Source of the DNA: Mixophyes australis
Lineage: Eukaryota; Chordata; Amphibia; Anura; Limnodynastidae
Reading direction: 5' to 3'
Assembly: GCA_036250195.1 (NCBI GenBank)
Contig: JAVHZZ010000008.1
Location: 10,228,934 to 10,292,933 of the forward strand
Length of the DNA stretch: 64,000 bases
Both the position numbers and the translations under genes were made by a program. The stretch's first letter is position 1. Each line of letters opens with the position of its first letter. The notes under the pieces were generated by a model. That model did no database searches. It was not told the DNA's origin and saw only the letters and a list, made by a program, of their open reading frames with translations. This document shows, one piece after another, positions 1 to 12,618 of the stretch.

Positions 1-3000
1 TTTCATGATGTAACAGTGCAAATGGTGAATGTTTAAAGACGTAAAGGAAATGTTTGATAATTTAAGGCGTAAATGTTTGAAGAATAATGTTTTCAATCCT
101 CCCAAAGTAATAGAAGCATCTGGGTCCTGTATACAGGTACTTGCCTACGAACCCCTTTAATGTTTATAGTGTGACTCCGTTAAGACGCCACGGTGTCCCC
201 TGATGGGATTCTAAACACGTGAACGACAGTGGTATATTATACCGGTATATTCATTACAATGGGCCCAACAAAAGCAAAACAGTTGGTAATGGAACAATTT
301 TATTTTTATGTAAACGTTATAAGACAACTGCTTGTTGTTCTAGAGAGGCAACAAATATAGTATAAACACGTACTTTATTAAAGGTTAGAACAATGGTACC
401 ATGCAACTCCGGCAGGATGAGTTCCAATAGAATGCCGATAGGGGCATATTTACAAAACAGTGCCAGGCAGAGCGTGGAAATAACTACCATACCACATTCC
501 TGACACATTCAAACCTTTATATGACCCGAGATCTTTCTGAGACTTATTGATGCACAAAGTTCCATTTCTTAATCAAATAATTTTTTTAATGCTTTAATGA
601 AATATACAGCAATCCATTTTGTGGCTGAAGCAGTATACAGCCTACAGTATCTATATGATTGGAACCGGTGACATCACTCTGGGGTGACTGATGCTTCTGA
701 GGCTGGGTACTCCAAAGGTTCTGGTTCCTAGTGAATTGATGGGCTACCCCTGGTAGAGAGAGAACTGTCCGAGCTGTGAAGGGGACTGGGCTGAATTATC
801 AAATTTGCAGGGTCTATGATACTGTGAATGTAGCACCTGATTGGACATGATGTGAGGGGCACTAACTAAAGTGGAGCGGGGGTCCCAAACTGCAGTTTTT
901 ATTCACCCCTCCAGTGATAGCTCCCCCAACTCTTTGCATAGAGAGTATATTTAACAAGGATCACGCGCTGCACTTGTTCAGTTATCACTATCCCAGGATG
1001 TGTGTCTACTTTTGCGCAAACAAATAAGATCTGGTTTTCTGGAATGAGATTATTTAAATGAGATGAAGGGGCGGAGAAAGCTCATTTAGGGGGGGTTGCT
1101 GCTCCTCCTGAGGTGGTGGACATCGGATCTCATACTGTTCTTTGAATGGACCATGTTTGACGCCTTCCAAAACGCGCGTTTCTAGATGTTCATCCCGTGT
1201 AATAAAAACTTTGCAACACACAAAGGTGACCACTGTCACTGCAGGAGGATCAAGGGGGTGGGGGGGGGGGGGGGGCCTACGGGGTCCTCACTCTGCTTTT
1301 CCGAGTATGAGCGTTCCCAAAAGAGCAGAGTAAGGGGCTTCTGGAGGGTGGATCAGGCCCAGCCCCAAATTTTGCTTTGGGGCCCAGCAAAGCGGTGTTG
1401 AGCCCCTGGGTGGTCCTAAGGTGTTAGTAGGTTGAGTTTGGAAGTGATGCTTCGCTCTCCATCAAGCGCATTTTCAGCCGTATATCTACAAATCCGCAAA
1501 GCTAGGAGCAGATTGATTTTCCAGAGACAGTTCCAAGGACCGGGAAGGGTGCGTACACCTCGAAATGTGCCTGTGGAAAAATAAACAACCTTGAGTGAAT
1601 AATGAAGCAGTAGGAGTCCTCATTCTTGGTGGTTTGTAAACATATTTTTACATTCTAATTATCAGATTTTTTTTACATTGCAGGTTTTTTCCACCCCTAT
1701 ATAGCTCACAGTTCTTCAAACTGCACTATCCCCTAAATTTTACTAACATGCTGATTCCTTTTCGCCGACTAAAATATTGCGCGTCTACCGGCATCACACT
1801 GAGTATCGCTCAGTTTTTTGGGTAAAACGTGGCAATAAGAGACATTTATTGGCCTATCTGGTATATTATTAAACCACTATTTCTCATATTTTTACTTTTA
1901 AACCGATTTGGAATGATAAATTGTAGCAGTAAATATATAATGTGGGCAGATGAACATTTGACTTGCGTGTAGATCAAGCTGTGATCTGGAGTGAAACAGT
2001 CACGCTATGATTTACTATACAGTACAACTTATATTTTGAGCATTTAAAATGGAAAACGTTTCCATAAAGCCGTTAACTGCCGGTCAAGATGTTTTGAACT
2101 CGCACTTTAGGAGGTATTTTCATAGAAATTTCTGGTAGGGGACAAAATATTCCAGAAAGTAACATGTGGTATTGTATTCCAAAATATTAGTTCTGAAGCC
2201 TTTTATAGAGCTCTGTTGGGTCTCGGCGTGCCTCAATTTTTCCCTAATCTGTTCGAAATTACATCGCTAGTCCTAAATTGGCAATGGCACAATGCAATTT
2301 TCCTGCACGACATCCAGGCTTTCCAAGTTTGTTTCCGAAATTGTTTAAAGTGTTTTTTTCCCCTTGCAGTGATGTCCAGTTTAATTTGTGTGTGATTTAA
2401 AATCCTATATACCCTTGGCTCATTTTTTCTTTAGTTCTGTGGATAAGGATCATCTAGTATAAAGTCCTCTGTACCCTGGTAATCTGCTATTCTTTAGAAC
2501 ACATTATTAATAAAGGCTGTGAGAGGCAGACAGGTATTTTAAAGATACAGCTCAAACAATGGAACTCACCTGTGAATATGTTGCTCTTTGATCTTTCAGT
2601 CAGACAATTCCTTTGCATTATAATGTCTATGAAATCACCTACTGCATTCATAGACAACCACAGGAAATTTCCCAAGATGAGGAAAATGCAAAATAGTACA
2701 ATATCCTATGTGTCTGCAGAGGGGGCGTGAAAAGGTCATGAAAGGGGCGTACATAATTCTCAATCTCATGTCCCAGCCCTCCGTCTTCCATCTTTGAATC
2801 TCGTTCATTCTGATTGGCTGCCTGACTGTCTCTGATTGTTCCACGATTGGCCGTGTGCCTCCAACTCCCCACCCCTGCACTTAGACCGAGGTAAGGCGGA
2901 TACAAGTGGTCTGGACTCATACAGTTGCAACCACACTCCCAAACTCGTGGGTGCCCACGACTGCGTAGAAAATATTTGGAATTTGAAAGGTATTTTTAAG

Positions 3001-4174
3001 AAGGCTTTTGGTGTTTTATCTAAAGTGAGGAGCACCCTTTTTAATCACCCAATTTTGTTTGTACTTTGAACAAAAGATCCTGCTCTTGTCAGTCACATTA
3101 CTAATTTTAAAAGTATTCTACAATGAAATGGAAGTGTAGGCAAAACAGATATAAGAATGAGGCTCACCTCTTTCCCACGTCTTGTTTTTACATAAATGAG
3201 TCACAGATATGTCGGTTATTAAAACAAGTTGGATGTTGCTGTTTCTATTACACTTAACCGTGGAATCTTTTACTTTGCTTGTGAATAATCAAATGCTCTG
3301 ATTGGCAACAAGTCTGTCTATTCCTTTTAATGTCCTAGTGCACTGATTGGCTGGTGTATCCTTGTGAGTGTTTTAATCTGCGCTGATTGATAGAGGTGCT
3401 TGAACTGGTCATGGTTCGGTTCTTGAACCACTTGAGCAAGTTGGTTTGAAAATTTTAAAATTCGTCAGAATTTTTACATTTTATGACCGGTTAAAAAAAA
3501 TCGAGACAGTCAAAAAGGTTCAAACATATTAGAACTGGTTTGACCAGTGATCGATCCGGTTTGAATACAATCGACTTGAATTTTTAAAAAAAGTTAAAAA
3601 AAATTTCTATTAGTTAAAAGTATTATTTTGATAAATTATTATTTTGTTTCTTATTTTATTTAAAAAAAAACACTAGTGTTAAAAAAAACTGCGGATGTAC
3701 GCAAACTTTAAACATGGTCGGTGAAAGTCAAATTGGAATGGCAAATGCGATCTGAGAAGGCGAACGATGCAAAACACACAGGAACATGTCAGAACCAGTG
3801 TGAAAGCTCTGGAGGTAGTCTGTTGTTCTCTGCACACCAGACCTTACGTGTGTAAGTCTTTTTAATGACTTTATTAGGTCTTTTCTAAAATGGAGAGCTA
3901 TTGTTATTGTTCTGGCAGAGCTGCTCTCAGCAGATGTCATAATCGGGGATTCCCAAAGGAACAAGAGCAAATTTGGCCACAGGGCTTTACTGCTCTGCAA
4001 AAGCGAGAATTTGTTTTTCGAGAAAGATCACTGACCTAAGATAAAGAGACAGAGAAGGTACATTTTTAGGAGCATGGAATTTACAAACTTGAAAAAAACC
4101 TTTAAATGCACAAAAATATCAAATACCACAAGTAAGAAAGACTATCCCAAATTCCCCTCACACACAGATATAAA
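1..4174. other. Upstream sequence without recognised genes
   Basis: The region is AT-rich and shows no convincing coding frame. It has a G16 tract at 1260-1275. A phrase near 720-745 ('ggttcctagtgaattgatgggct') recurs in diverged form near 13433, 27950 and 41695, so it is probably an old interspersed repeat. A, T and GGTT/AACC-rich sequence lies at 3400-3700. Confidence 0.6.
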
Positions 4175-4362
4175 TGAGAGTGGCTGATTTATTTAATGAA
4201 ACTTATTCTAAACTAGTAGTTGAGTGTGTTGCCCATAGCAACCAATCAGATTCTAGCTATCATTTACCTAGTACATTAAAAGAAAATGAGTGCTAGAACC
4301 TGAATGGTCGCTATGGGCAACACCTACACTTTTCCTTTTTAGAATGTTTGATAAATCTCATC
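4175..4362. repeat. Palindromic CCAAT-bearing MITE (family 1), diverged
   Basis: The left half has 'cccatagcaaccaatcagat' and 'tctagctatcatttacctag'; the right half has the inverted forms 'ggtcgctatgggcaacacct' and 'tttgataaatctca'. The two halves are inverted copies around a short centre. The same family recurs at 21137, 28759, 31391, 43703, 48330, 51034 and 57799. Confidence 0.75.
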
Positions 4363-4835
4363 CTAAGTGTGTAACTTGAAGTGTGCTGGGGATTCCAGAA
4401 AGGCTCAGTAGTGCAAAACAAAACCATGGTGCACATTATAAATTACCTCCAATGTCTCCCTAATAAATGTTCCCCACATTGTTTAGTACACGGGGTATTA
4501 ATGAGAGCTTTGTGCTGACGTTGAAATGCTGAGAAACCCTCTATATTGTGCTCCATTCACTCTGCGCACCGAGGGTCTTGGGATCTGTCCCTCTTGTATC
4601 CACTGCACAAGAGTTATAAAGAAAAGGCTTCAACTTCCTGAAGTCAGAAGGAGTTAAACACAGAGGCAGTGAATAGGATGTTTGTTTTGTGTCTGCGGGG
4701 AGCATTTACATGCACAGGATCAGATCTGCCGGTTGCTTTACATACTCCCCATCAATGTCCCTCTATGTCGTATCTGCACTTTGCATGCTGAACAGAGCGA
4801 TGCAAAGGTTAGAAACAGAATTGTGGAGAAATAGA

Positions 4836-4873
4836 TGTGTGTGTGTGTGTGTATGTATGTGTATATATATATA
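4836..4873. repeat. (TG)n/(TATG)n/(TA)n microsatellite
   Basis: A TG run passes into TATG and TA repeats. Confidence 0.9.
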
Positions 4874-5164
4874 CCCTTGTTCCCCGTTTCCCCGTTCCAG
4901 CGCTGTCCGTCCTCCAACAGCGTGCTGGCCAACAGTTCCGGGTATCGATATCATGTGACCGCAAGCCAGGAGGTGGGGAATTGAAATACTATTTAAACTT
5001 GCTCTGACCCTCCACCTGCCTTCTAAATTGCACGTCTTTGACTTCACTATTGTGTCCAGTAATGTGTGTGTGTTACACCTAGTGGCAGGCCAGGGAACCG
5101 CGACCTGCGAGTTCTCGGCAGCTAAGCCCATCCCACCTTGCAGCGGTTCTGGTCAGCCAGCACC

Positions 5165-5545
5165 AATCTAGGTTAACACCATGAATCCTAAACACCTCAG
5201 GTCCGTTACACATCCATTTGAAAGCCAGGACCCAAGGTTTCCCATCAGAACATTGCCCAGAGCATCACACTGCCTCCACCTGCTTGCCTTCTTCCCAAAG
5301 TGCATCCTGGTGCCATCTCTTCTCCAGGTAAACAACGCATGCGCACCCGGCCATCCACATGATGTAAAAGAAAACGTGATTCAGCTGACCAAGCCACCCT
5401 TTTTTATCTGCTCCATGGTACAGATCTGGCATTCACATGCCCAGAGTAGGCGCTTTCAGCGGTGAACAGGGATCAGCATGACCAGTCTGCGGCTGCGCAG
5501 CGCAATATGCAGTAAGCTGCGATGCACTGTGTGTTCTGACAGCTG
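5165..5545 (-). pseudogene. Tc1/mariner-type transposase relic
   Basis: Read on the minus strand, fragments match the Tc1-like transposase carried by many fish and frog elements: TVHRSLL near 5535-5515, LIPVHR near 5470, a tract equivalent to HHVDGRVR near 5350, PGEEMAPGC-like sequence near 5310, and GRRQAGGGSVMLWAMF-like sequence near 5270-5240. The reading switches frame and contains stops (an in-frame stop follows PVHR, and the position after the AMF motif is TGA), so it is a dead copy. This part spans the end of the DNA-binding region and the middle of the DDE catalytic domain. The open + strand frame at 5181-5465 is its shadow. Confidence 0.8.
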
Positions 5546-5984
5546 TAATTATAGATTATCATTTGTCTTCTTGAAATACATGTTATATTAGGCAAGCATG
5601 CCTTGATAATGAGATGGTTATTTGCATTTACCAAAGGGAATGTCCCATCCATGTGTAAGATTTTAGGTGGATAAATACCTTGTGGGAGCTTAACTTTATA
5701 TATACATAGTCGTGATGCGATGGCATGAGTAATAATTACGTCATGGTGACTACAGGATGGGCAGGAGCTATCGGATAAATGCTGAATTTTCTTATAAGAT
5801 CTCCCCGTATTGCTAAATGTAATTTTCATATACTGTAGTCAACCAGGTAACACAGGGCCCCAGAGCTAAATTTGGCTAATTTGTTGTGGAACTGAAAGAC
5901 AAAAGGGGGCTTCATGGATGGACACAACAAACCTCCTCATCGTCCCACCCCCTCTGGGCTGCTCCAGCAGTAGATACACTATTG
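5546..5984. other. Intergenic stretch without recognised features
   Basis: Unique AT-rich sequence. The minus-strand open frame over 5473-5829 has no recognisable protein content and overlaps the transposase relic in its right part. Confidence 0.5.
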
Positions 5985-6356
5985 TACCCTCCCTTTAGAT
6001 TGTAAGCTCCTTTAAGCAGGCCCTCTCTCCACCTCTTTTAATTTTGCTCTTCAGCTACTCAGCCCTCCTCCTTCTTGGACCTTCTGCCCTCTGTCTCCTC
6101 TCGTTTTTCTCTGCACCTCTCAGTGGCTCTTACCTGACAGCCGCGCCAACCCACTTGGGCACAGGTTTCCATCTTGTGCTAAATATCCCTCACCCTGAAC
6201 CTTTCTGCCTGTCTCTTTAGCTTTACTTTGAGCTTCCTGAGTTATAGTGCTTATTGTTATCTGTACCATGCTGTTTTACCTTGTACTGTCCTATCGTTTG
6301 TCTCTGTACGGTGCTACGGACACTTTGTGGCACCCTATAAATAAAAATTAATAATA
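5985..6356 (+). mobile_element. SINE-like element B ('gattgtaagctc...cctataaataaa')
   Basis: It begins with 'tagattgtaagctccttt', has a pyrimidine-rich body and ends in 'cctataaataaaaattaat' plus ATA repeats. The same start and end are found at 36155-36484, and a 3' fragment is at 18083-18115. The layout of a conserved head, variable body and AT-rich tail fits a retroposed short element. The left boundary is uncertain. Confidence 0.6.
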
Positions 6357-6359
6357 ATA

Positions 6360-7166
6360 GTAAAGTACTTTACTCAATTAACAACATATCAATAAAAAAA
6401 AAGGTGATAGCCATTTATGGACCACTGACTCCAAGCTAGTCTTCCGTACTTCACCGTTTGGACACCCCAGATTTCGCAATCCTCTAAAAGCATAGAGGGT
6501 CCAAAGGATAAAAAGAAGTTAATCTTGCTATGGATTTGGGGTCTGTTATAAAGGGGACAGTCCAGCCCAAAAAAATCCTCACCTTACAGGTAGCTACAAG
6601 TATGAGCGGGTGAGGTGTGGAGATAGAGATGTCACTGAACTTGCAGAGACTTGTAAAATGACTGATTACCCAGAGGCCAAACAAACAATGGCGTTGATTG
6701 CCAGAACGATTCCTGAGTGCTTCCTGGGAGATAAAGCACCTCTGAGACAAGGGAGTAACCTTGTTTTACATATCAGCATCTGGATGATCATCAGAAACAT
6801 AGCTTGTGAATGAAGAGCTCATCAGAGGGATCTGTGGCTTGTTCTGTAAATATTTGTTTTGGGACTTTCTATATATTACTGACGTAAACAGTGGTGCGTT
6901 GATTCATTGTACCTGCGCCTGAATATTGTGGTTTTCTCATCACCCTACATAAATCACTGTAAACATTTCTGTTACAGATATATCATTTACACTTTTGTAG
7001 CAAGAACTTATATATTTTTTTCTCCACATTTATTATACAGTGTCCCTAAATGTATAGCCTGAGACATCTGTCTTAATTTGCCCTTTTTATAAAGTAAACC
7101 CCTGTACTGTCCTAGACCTGTTGCTGGGGCTATTTTTGGGCATTATACAAAATTCTATGAAAATCT
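6360..7166. other. Intergenic stretch without recognised features
   Basis: No repeat or coding signal was recognised; the short open frames at 6484-6813 on both strands have no recognisable domain. Confidence 0.5.
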
Positions 7167-7493
7167 GGGGCCTGATTCATTAAGGATCTTAACTTAAGAA
7201 ATGTCTTATTTCAATCGCCTGGACAAAACCATGTTACAATGCAAGGGGTGCAAATTAGTATTCTGTTTTGCACATAAGTTAAATACTGACATGTAGCACA
7301 CAAATATCAACTTTAAATTTCAGTGTACAAATAAGCTATCAAGTATTTGTGTGCTACATGAAAAAAACAGTCAGTATTTAGCTTATGTGCAAAACAGAAT
7401 ACTAATTTGCACCCCTTGCATTGTAACATGGTTTTGTCCAGGAGACTGAATTAAAAAGTTTCTTAAGTTAAGATCCTTAATGAATCAGGCCCC
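7167..7493. repeat. Near-perfect long palindrome, MITE family 2
   Basis: The first half starts GGGGCCTGATTCATTAAGGA and the second ends in its reverse complement. Internal blocks such as 'ccatgttacaatgcaagggg' (about 7230) reappear inverted (about 7420). The arms are about 150 bp around a small centre and are much better conserved as a pair than in other copies. Related copies at 30659, 55692 and 59564 have the same ends but a less symmetrical interior. Confidence 0.85.
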
Positions 7494-8708
7494 TGGTGAA
7501 TGTTCTGTGGAGCAGTTTAGAGTATTCCTGTAATTGTGGTTATGTGCAACCTACCTTGCTGCCCTGTTGGAAGACAAGGGTGGTTGGAGAGCAGTGTTTA
7601 CTGAATAAGGGTTTAAGACAAGAAAAAAAATATTTGCCAACATCTGAATTAAGATATGTTTTGTCGAAACAGCCAGTTACCACATAATGTGTAAGATTGT
7701 AATGCGAGAGGGTTTGAACAGACAATAGACAGACAAGAGACACTTTCTGCTTGTTGATGTTTTTAAAAAGAACCTTTATGATGGTGTTCTGTTCATAATA
7801 TTTTCTTTGGACCCCACTTTAAGACTTCATATTAAGTCATTTCTCGACCAAGCGACAATATTACTTCCCACAATGCAGTGCTCTATGTTTACAGCCCAAT
7901 GTGTGTTATCTAGATTAGAGATTATTTACCATTTCATGCTTAGACCCCCCCAAACACACATTTAATCTCAAAACATAGTTTTATATACATATTGGCAAAG
8001 ATATTACTCCATCCAAGAAGGAAATTTGTTTTTGTTTGTTTTTACCTAAACATGATCCCCTTATTTTCCCCAATGCCCCTCTTCCCCCTGCCAATGCAGT
8101 GTCCAGCTTTCTCTCCACCTCTGTACGGTCAACTTGCCAAATTCTTTTCCCCCAACAACATCCCGAACCCTTTCTTACCCTACGCATTCCATTGCTTACT
8201 ACTGAACGAAGTTGTGGCGATTTTACTACACCGAGACAGTATCGCCAACGTAGCTGTTTATCGGCCAACTGCCCCGGTGATATTTTATTCATGAATTGTG
8301 ATTTTATTTATCACCACTTATTCCCGTATCACCTCATGTTAATATATAGACCCCTGTGACACATTGTAACTTCCATGGCTCCAAGGCATGTATCTGTAAG
8401 ACAAGCTCTTATGCCTATGTGTTTTGTGCGTGTGTGTACTATGTAGCTGTCTTTTCTATTTCCTATATTATATTGCACTAAATTGCTGCTTTAGGTAGAA
8501 ATACAAGTAGCACTGGTTTTAAATGCTATATTTTCAGTGTCACCGGGAAAGAGAACTAGTTATTATGTCACACGGAGCAATGTGATGTATATTGTTCGTG
8601 AGACTGAATACAGCAAAGAAAAAGGAAAAACACATAGAGAATCTGATAGTTACTTATCGCAACGGTTAACCCTACCACTGCCAGATAGATTGTGAAGAAG
8701 GCAACATA
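7494..8708. other. Intergenic stretch without recognised features
   Basis: No repeat was recognised. Overlapping open frames around 7981-8359 on both strands are pyrimidine-rich sequence without recognisable protein features. Confidence 0.45.
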
Positions 8709-8710
8709 TT

Positions 8711-8743
8711 CTGTGTATGTGTATATATATATATATATATATA
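8711..8743. repeat. (TA)n microsatellite
   Basis: Alternating TA run preceded by TG and TATG units. Confidence 0.9.
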
Positions 8744-9479
8744 AAGCTTTGAATGAATGATAATTAAAACAAAAAAAACTATTTGATGTAAAAGTATCAT
8801 TTATTAATTCTGTAGTGCTGATTAGCATTAGCCTTTGCATGGGTAGGACTATATAACAACTATCACCTATATTTTAGGAAGACGTCATTTAAAATTGCTT
8901 TGAATAAAGCATTTTTTTAATGTTTAAAGGCTTGTAAATATTTTATGTTTTTAATAGTGAAACTTAAAGCGACTAGACCGTAATATAACTCAAAAAAGAA
9001 GTGCGGGGCGAGAATTGTTCAAAAACCGACATCCTGGGCATCTCCAGCTGCTGCGGAACCAAAATTCTGGTCATGCTGTACTTGTAGTTCCACAGCAGTA
9101 AGACAGGAGTAGGTTGCTTATCTCCGTATTGCAAACATTTGAAGGCAGTTTGCAGATCAGAAGAAGAAAGTGTGAGAGCTAAGAATTCCCACCCATTCTA
9201 TGACATCATTGTCTTATCTTTATATGTAAATGTATTTAAAGAAGGATGATGTAATAGGGAAGGGGTTATCACGTTTACACCTACTAGTGTACATATGGAA
9301 ACGATTGTAATAGTGCAATGTATACATTATATTGTTCTACAAACCTGTTCTTAAGCCTGTTTGAGCGAGTAGTTTACTTTCAAGGCGTTGCTTGTCCTTT
9401 CACCTAGTTGTGTTACTCTGACATCCATCCCCATCCTCACTTACACCCACTGTCCCATTCCCGACTCTTGTGTCACTCG
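8744..9479. other. Intergenic stretch without recognised features
   Basis: Mostly unique AT-rich sequence. A segment near 9037-9075 ('ccagctgctgcggaaccaa', 'acttgtagttccacagcag') has the look of a hAT-MITE end fragment, but no boundaries could be set. Confidence 0.4.
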
Positions 9480-11955
9480 GTCTCTGCCATCCCTGACTCT
9501 CCTTTGTGTCTCTCTCTCTGCCGTCCCGTCTTACTTGTATCCCGTCTTATTGTCTCTCTCTGCCATCCCTGTCTCTCCTGTGTATCTCTCTCTGCCATTC
9601 CATCTTATTTGTGTCTCTCTGCCATCCCTTCTTCCCTGTGTCTCTTTCTCTGCCATCCCGTCTTACCTGTCTCTCTCTGCCATCCCGTATTACTTGTGTC
9701 TCTCTGCCATCCTGTCTTACCTGCTATTCCTGTCTCTCCTGTATCTCTCTGCCATCCCTGTCTCCCATGTCTCTCTGCCTCCTGACTCTCCTGTATCTCT
9801 CTGCCATCCCTGTCTCCTCTGTCTCTCTGACTCCTGACTCTCCCGTGTGTCTCTGCCATCCCTGTCTCTGCTAAGTCTCTCTGCCATCCCTGTCTCTCCT
9901 GTGTCTCTCTGCCATCCCTGTCTCTCCTGTGTCTCTCTGCCATCCCCGACTCTCCTGTTTCTCTCTGCCATCCCCGACTCTCCTGTTTCTCTCTGCCATC
10001 CCTGTCTCCCATGTCTCTCTGCCTCTTGACTCTCCGGTGTCTCTCTGCCATCCCTGACTCTCCCTTGTCTCTCTGCCATCTCTGTCTCTACTCTGTCTCT
10101 CTGCCATCCCCGACTCTCCTGTTTCTCTCTGCCATCCCAGTCTCCCATATCTCTCTGCCTCCTGACTCTCCCGTGTCTCTCTGCCATCCCTGACTCTCCC
10201 ATGTCTCTCTGCCTCCTGACTCTCCTGTGTCTCTCTGCCATCCCTGACTCTCCCTTGTCTCTCTGCCATCTCTGTCTCTCCTCTGTCTCTCTGACTCCTG
10301 ACTCTCCCGTGTGTCTCTGCCATCCCTGTCTCTGCTAAGTCTCTCTCCCATCCCTGTCTCTCCTGTGTCTCTCTGCCATCGCTGACTCTCCTGTGTCTCT
10401 CTGCCTCCTGACTCTCCCGTGTCTATCTGCCTCCTGACTCTCCCGTGTCTCTCTGCCATCTCTGACTCTCATGTGTCTCTCTGCCATCCCTGACTCTCCT
10501 GTGTCTCTGCCATCCCTGACTCGCCCGTTTCTCTGTACCCCCTGACACTCCTGTGTCTCTCTGCCATCCCGTGACTCTCCTGTGTCTCTCTGCCATTCCT
10601 GACTCTCCCGTGACTCTGTACCCCCCGACTCTCCTGTTTCTCTCTGCCATCCCAGTCTCCCATATCTCTCTGCCTCCTGACTCTCCCGTGTCTCTCTGCC
10701 ATCCCTGACTCTCCCATGTCTCTCTGCCTCCTGACTCTCCTGTCTCTCTCTGCCATCCCTGACTCTCCCTTGTCTCTCTGCCATCTCTGTCTCTCCTCTG
10801 TCTCTCTGACTCCTGACTCTCCCGTGTGTCTCTGCCATCCCTGTCTCTGCTAAGTCTCTCTCCCATCCCTGACTCTCCTGTGTCTCTCTGCTATCCCTGA
10901 CTCCCCGCGTCTCTCTGCCATCCCTGGCTCTCCCGTTTCTCTCTGCCATCCCCGACTCTCCTGTGTCTCTCTGCCATGCCTGACTCTCCTGTGTCTCTCT
11001 GCCATGCCTGACTCTCCTGTGTCTCTCTGCCATGCCTGACTCCTGTGTCTCTCTGCCATGCCTGACTCCTGTGTCTCTCTGCCATCCCTGACTCTCCTGT
11101 GTCTCTCTGACATCCCTGACTCCTGTGTCTCTCTGCCCTCCCTGACTCTCCTGTGTCTCTCTGCCCTCCCTGACTCTCCTGTGTCTCTCTGCCCTCCCTG
11201 ACTCTCCTGTGTCTCTCTGCCATCCCTGACTCTCCTGTGACTCTCTCTCACCATCTCTCTCTCGCCTGTGTCTTTCTGCCCTCCCTGACTTTCCTGTGTC
11301 TCTCTCTGCCATCCCTGACTCGCCTGTGTCTCTCTGCCCTCCCTAACTCTCCTGTGTCTCTCTGCCATCCCTGACTCTCCTGTGTCTCTCTGCCATCCCT
11401 GACTCTCCTGTGTCTCTCTGCCTTCCCTGACTCTCCTGTGTCTCTCTGTCCTCCTGACTCTCCTGTGTCTCTCTGCCATCCCTGACTCTCCTGTGTCTCT
11501 CTGCCATCCCTGACTCTCCTGTGTCTCTCTCTGCCATCCCTGACTCTACTGTGTCTCTCTCTGCCATCCCTGACTCTACTGTGTCTCTCTCTGCCATCCC
11601 TGACTCTCCTGTGTCTCTCTGCCCTCCCTAACTCTCCTGTGTCTCTCTGCCATCCCTGACTCTCCTGTGTCTCTCTGCCCTCCCTGACTCTCCTGTGTCT
11701 CTCTGCCATCCCTGACTCTCCTGTGTCTCTCTGCCCTCCCTGACTCTCCTGTGTCTCTCTGCCCTCCCTGACTCTCCTGTGTCTCTCTGCCCTCCCTGAC
11801 TCTCCTGTGTCTCTCTGCCCTCCCTGACTCTCCTGTGTCTCTCTGCCCTCCCTGACTCTCCTGTGTCTCTCTGCCATCCCTGACTCTCCTGTGTCTCTCT
11901 GCCATCTCTCTCTCGCCTGTGTCTTTCTGCCATTCCGGTTTTCCTAAGTCTCTCT
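9480..11955. repeat. 28-bp-period minisatellite, about 2.5 kb
   Basis: The commonest unit reads CCCTGACTCTCCTGTGTCTC followed by TCTGCCAT, 28 bp in all, repeated roughly 85-90 times. The left part (9480-10870) is heterogeneous, with shortened and shuffled variants and higher-order blocks; the right part (10950-11900) is nearly uniform. All + strand bases are pyrimidine-rich. Because 28 is not a multiple of three, any frame reads through three phases of the unit and stays open when none has a stop. This explains the long minus-strand frames (up to 325 codons, RRVRDGRETQESQGWQRDTG-like) and the + strand Leu/Ser/Pro frames. They are not genes. Confidence 0.95.
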
Positions 11956-12190
11956 TAGTAAAACATATTTTTATGCGAAAAATTAAGTGAATTGCGGCAG
12001 TTATATAACATATATAATGTACATGTTCCTTTGTTCTTAGTCCACACTAGTGATAGATCTTCTTATGACTATGTCCCATACAGGGTGAAGCCATAAGAAG
12101 CGGTTACTAGCGTTGATGACAGTATGATTTGCTGTTTTTTGCCTATTTATCAAGCATCACAGCAGGATAGCGATAACATATGAAAAGTTT
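11956..12190. other. Short unique stretch
   Basis: No feature seen between the minisatellite and the LINE target site. Confidence 0.5.
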
Positions 12191-12206
12191 AAAAATGCTA
12201 TATTCT
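12191..12206 (+). repeat. Left target-site duplication of the LINE insertion
   Basis: AAAAATGCTATATTCT, identical to 12619-12634. Confidence 0.85.
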
Positions 12207-12618
12207 AAAGACCATAGGGCTCCCTCTATGCAGGAGCTACGGTCCTACGTAAGACACGTCGCAAGCATGGAGAGTATAACGTGCTACCTTCATGATAAAC
12301 CACATAGATTCGATAGGGTGTGGGCCCCGTGGTATTTACTAGAAAGCCGTAGCTGCCTATCCAATACGGCTCCTTCTCCTGCAGATGGAGTATAGTTCTT
12401 GGGCCGCCTCCGGACCCCCCGGGCTGGATATGGTGCGCCACTGGTGAGAAGGATGTGTGCCTTCCTACCCCCCACCCCTTCTTTTTCCTCCCCCCTTCCC
12501 ACCGCTATAAAAATATAAAACATAGAGGAGACATCTTGAATGTTAATATTTTTATGTCAATTCTGTTGATTGTATCTTTTCCTGTTGTTTCCTCTTTAAA
12601 TAAATAGTTTAAAAAAAA
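12207..12618 (+). mobile_element. 5'-truncated L1-type LINE insertion with poly(A) tail and target-site duplication
   Basis: The insert is bounded by a 16-bp direct repeat, AAAAATGCTATATTCT, at 12191-12206 and 12619-12634. It ends in an AATAAA-like signal ('ttaaataaatag') and an A tract. The target junction AGTTT/AAAAA matches the L1 endonuclease preference (TTTT/AA on the other strand). A short + strand frame at the left end contains HRFDRVWAPWYLL, which resembles the C-terminal tail of L1 ORF2 proteins (F..W.PW). The TPRT origin is well supported; the L1 clade assignment is inferred. Confidence 0.72.

Noticed and set aside
1054..1333. Small opposed open frames around 1054-1401
   Set aside because: No recognisable domain, a poly-G run inside, and both strands are open; no support for a gene.
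3400..3570. Relation between the GGTT/AACC-rich sequence here and 62270-62640
   Set aside because: Both contain 'gaactggtt' and 'ttcaa' phrases, but no ordered alignment could be made by eye.
5181..5465. 94-codon + strand frame MNPKHLRSVTHPFESQDPRF...
   Set aside because: Antisense shadow of the Tc1-type transposase relic on the minus strand.
10335..11479. Minus-strand open frames of 209-325 codons rich in MAERHRRVRDGRE
   Set aside because: They lie wholly within the 28-bp minisatellite, exist in several frames at once and repeat with the DNA unit; open frames are expected when the unit has no stop in any phase.
9388..11955. Possible CRISPR-like array
   Set aside because: Units follow one another without unique spacers, and the sequence is vertebrate; it is a minisatellite. 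The same holds for 53925-54510.
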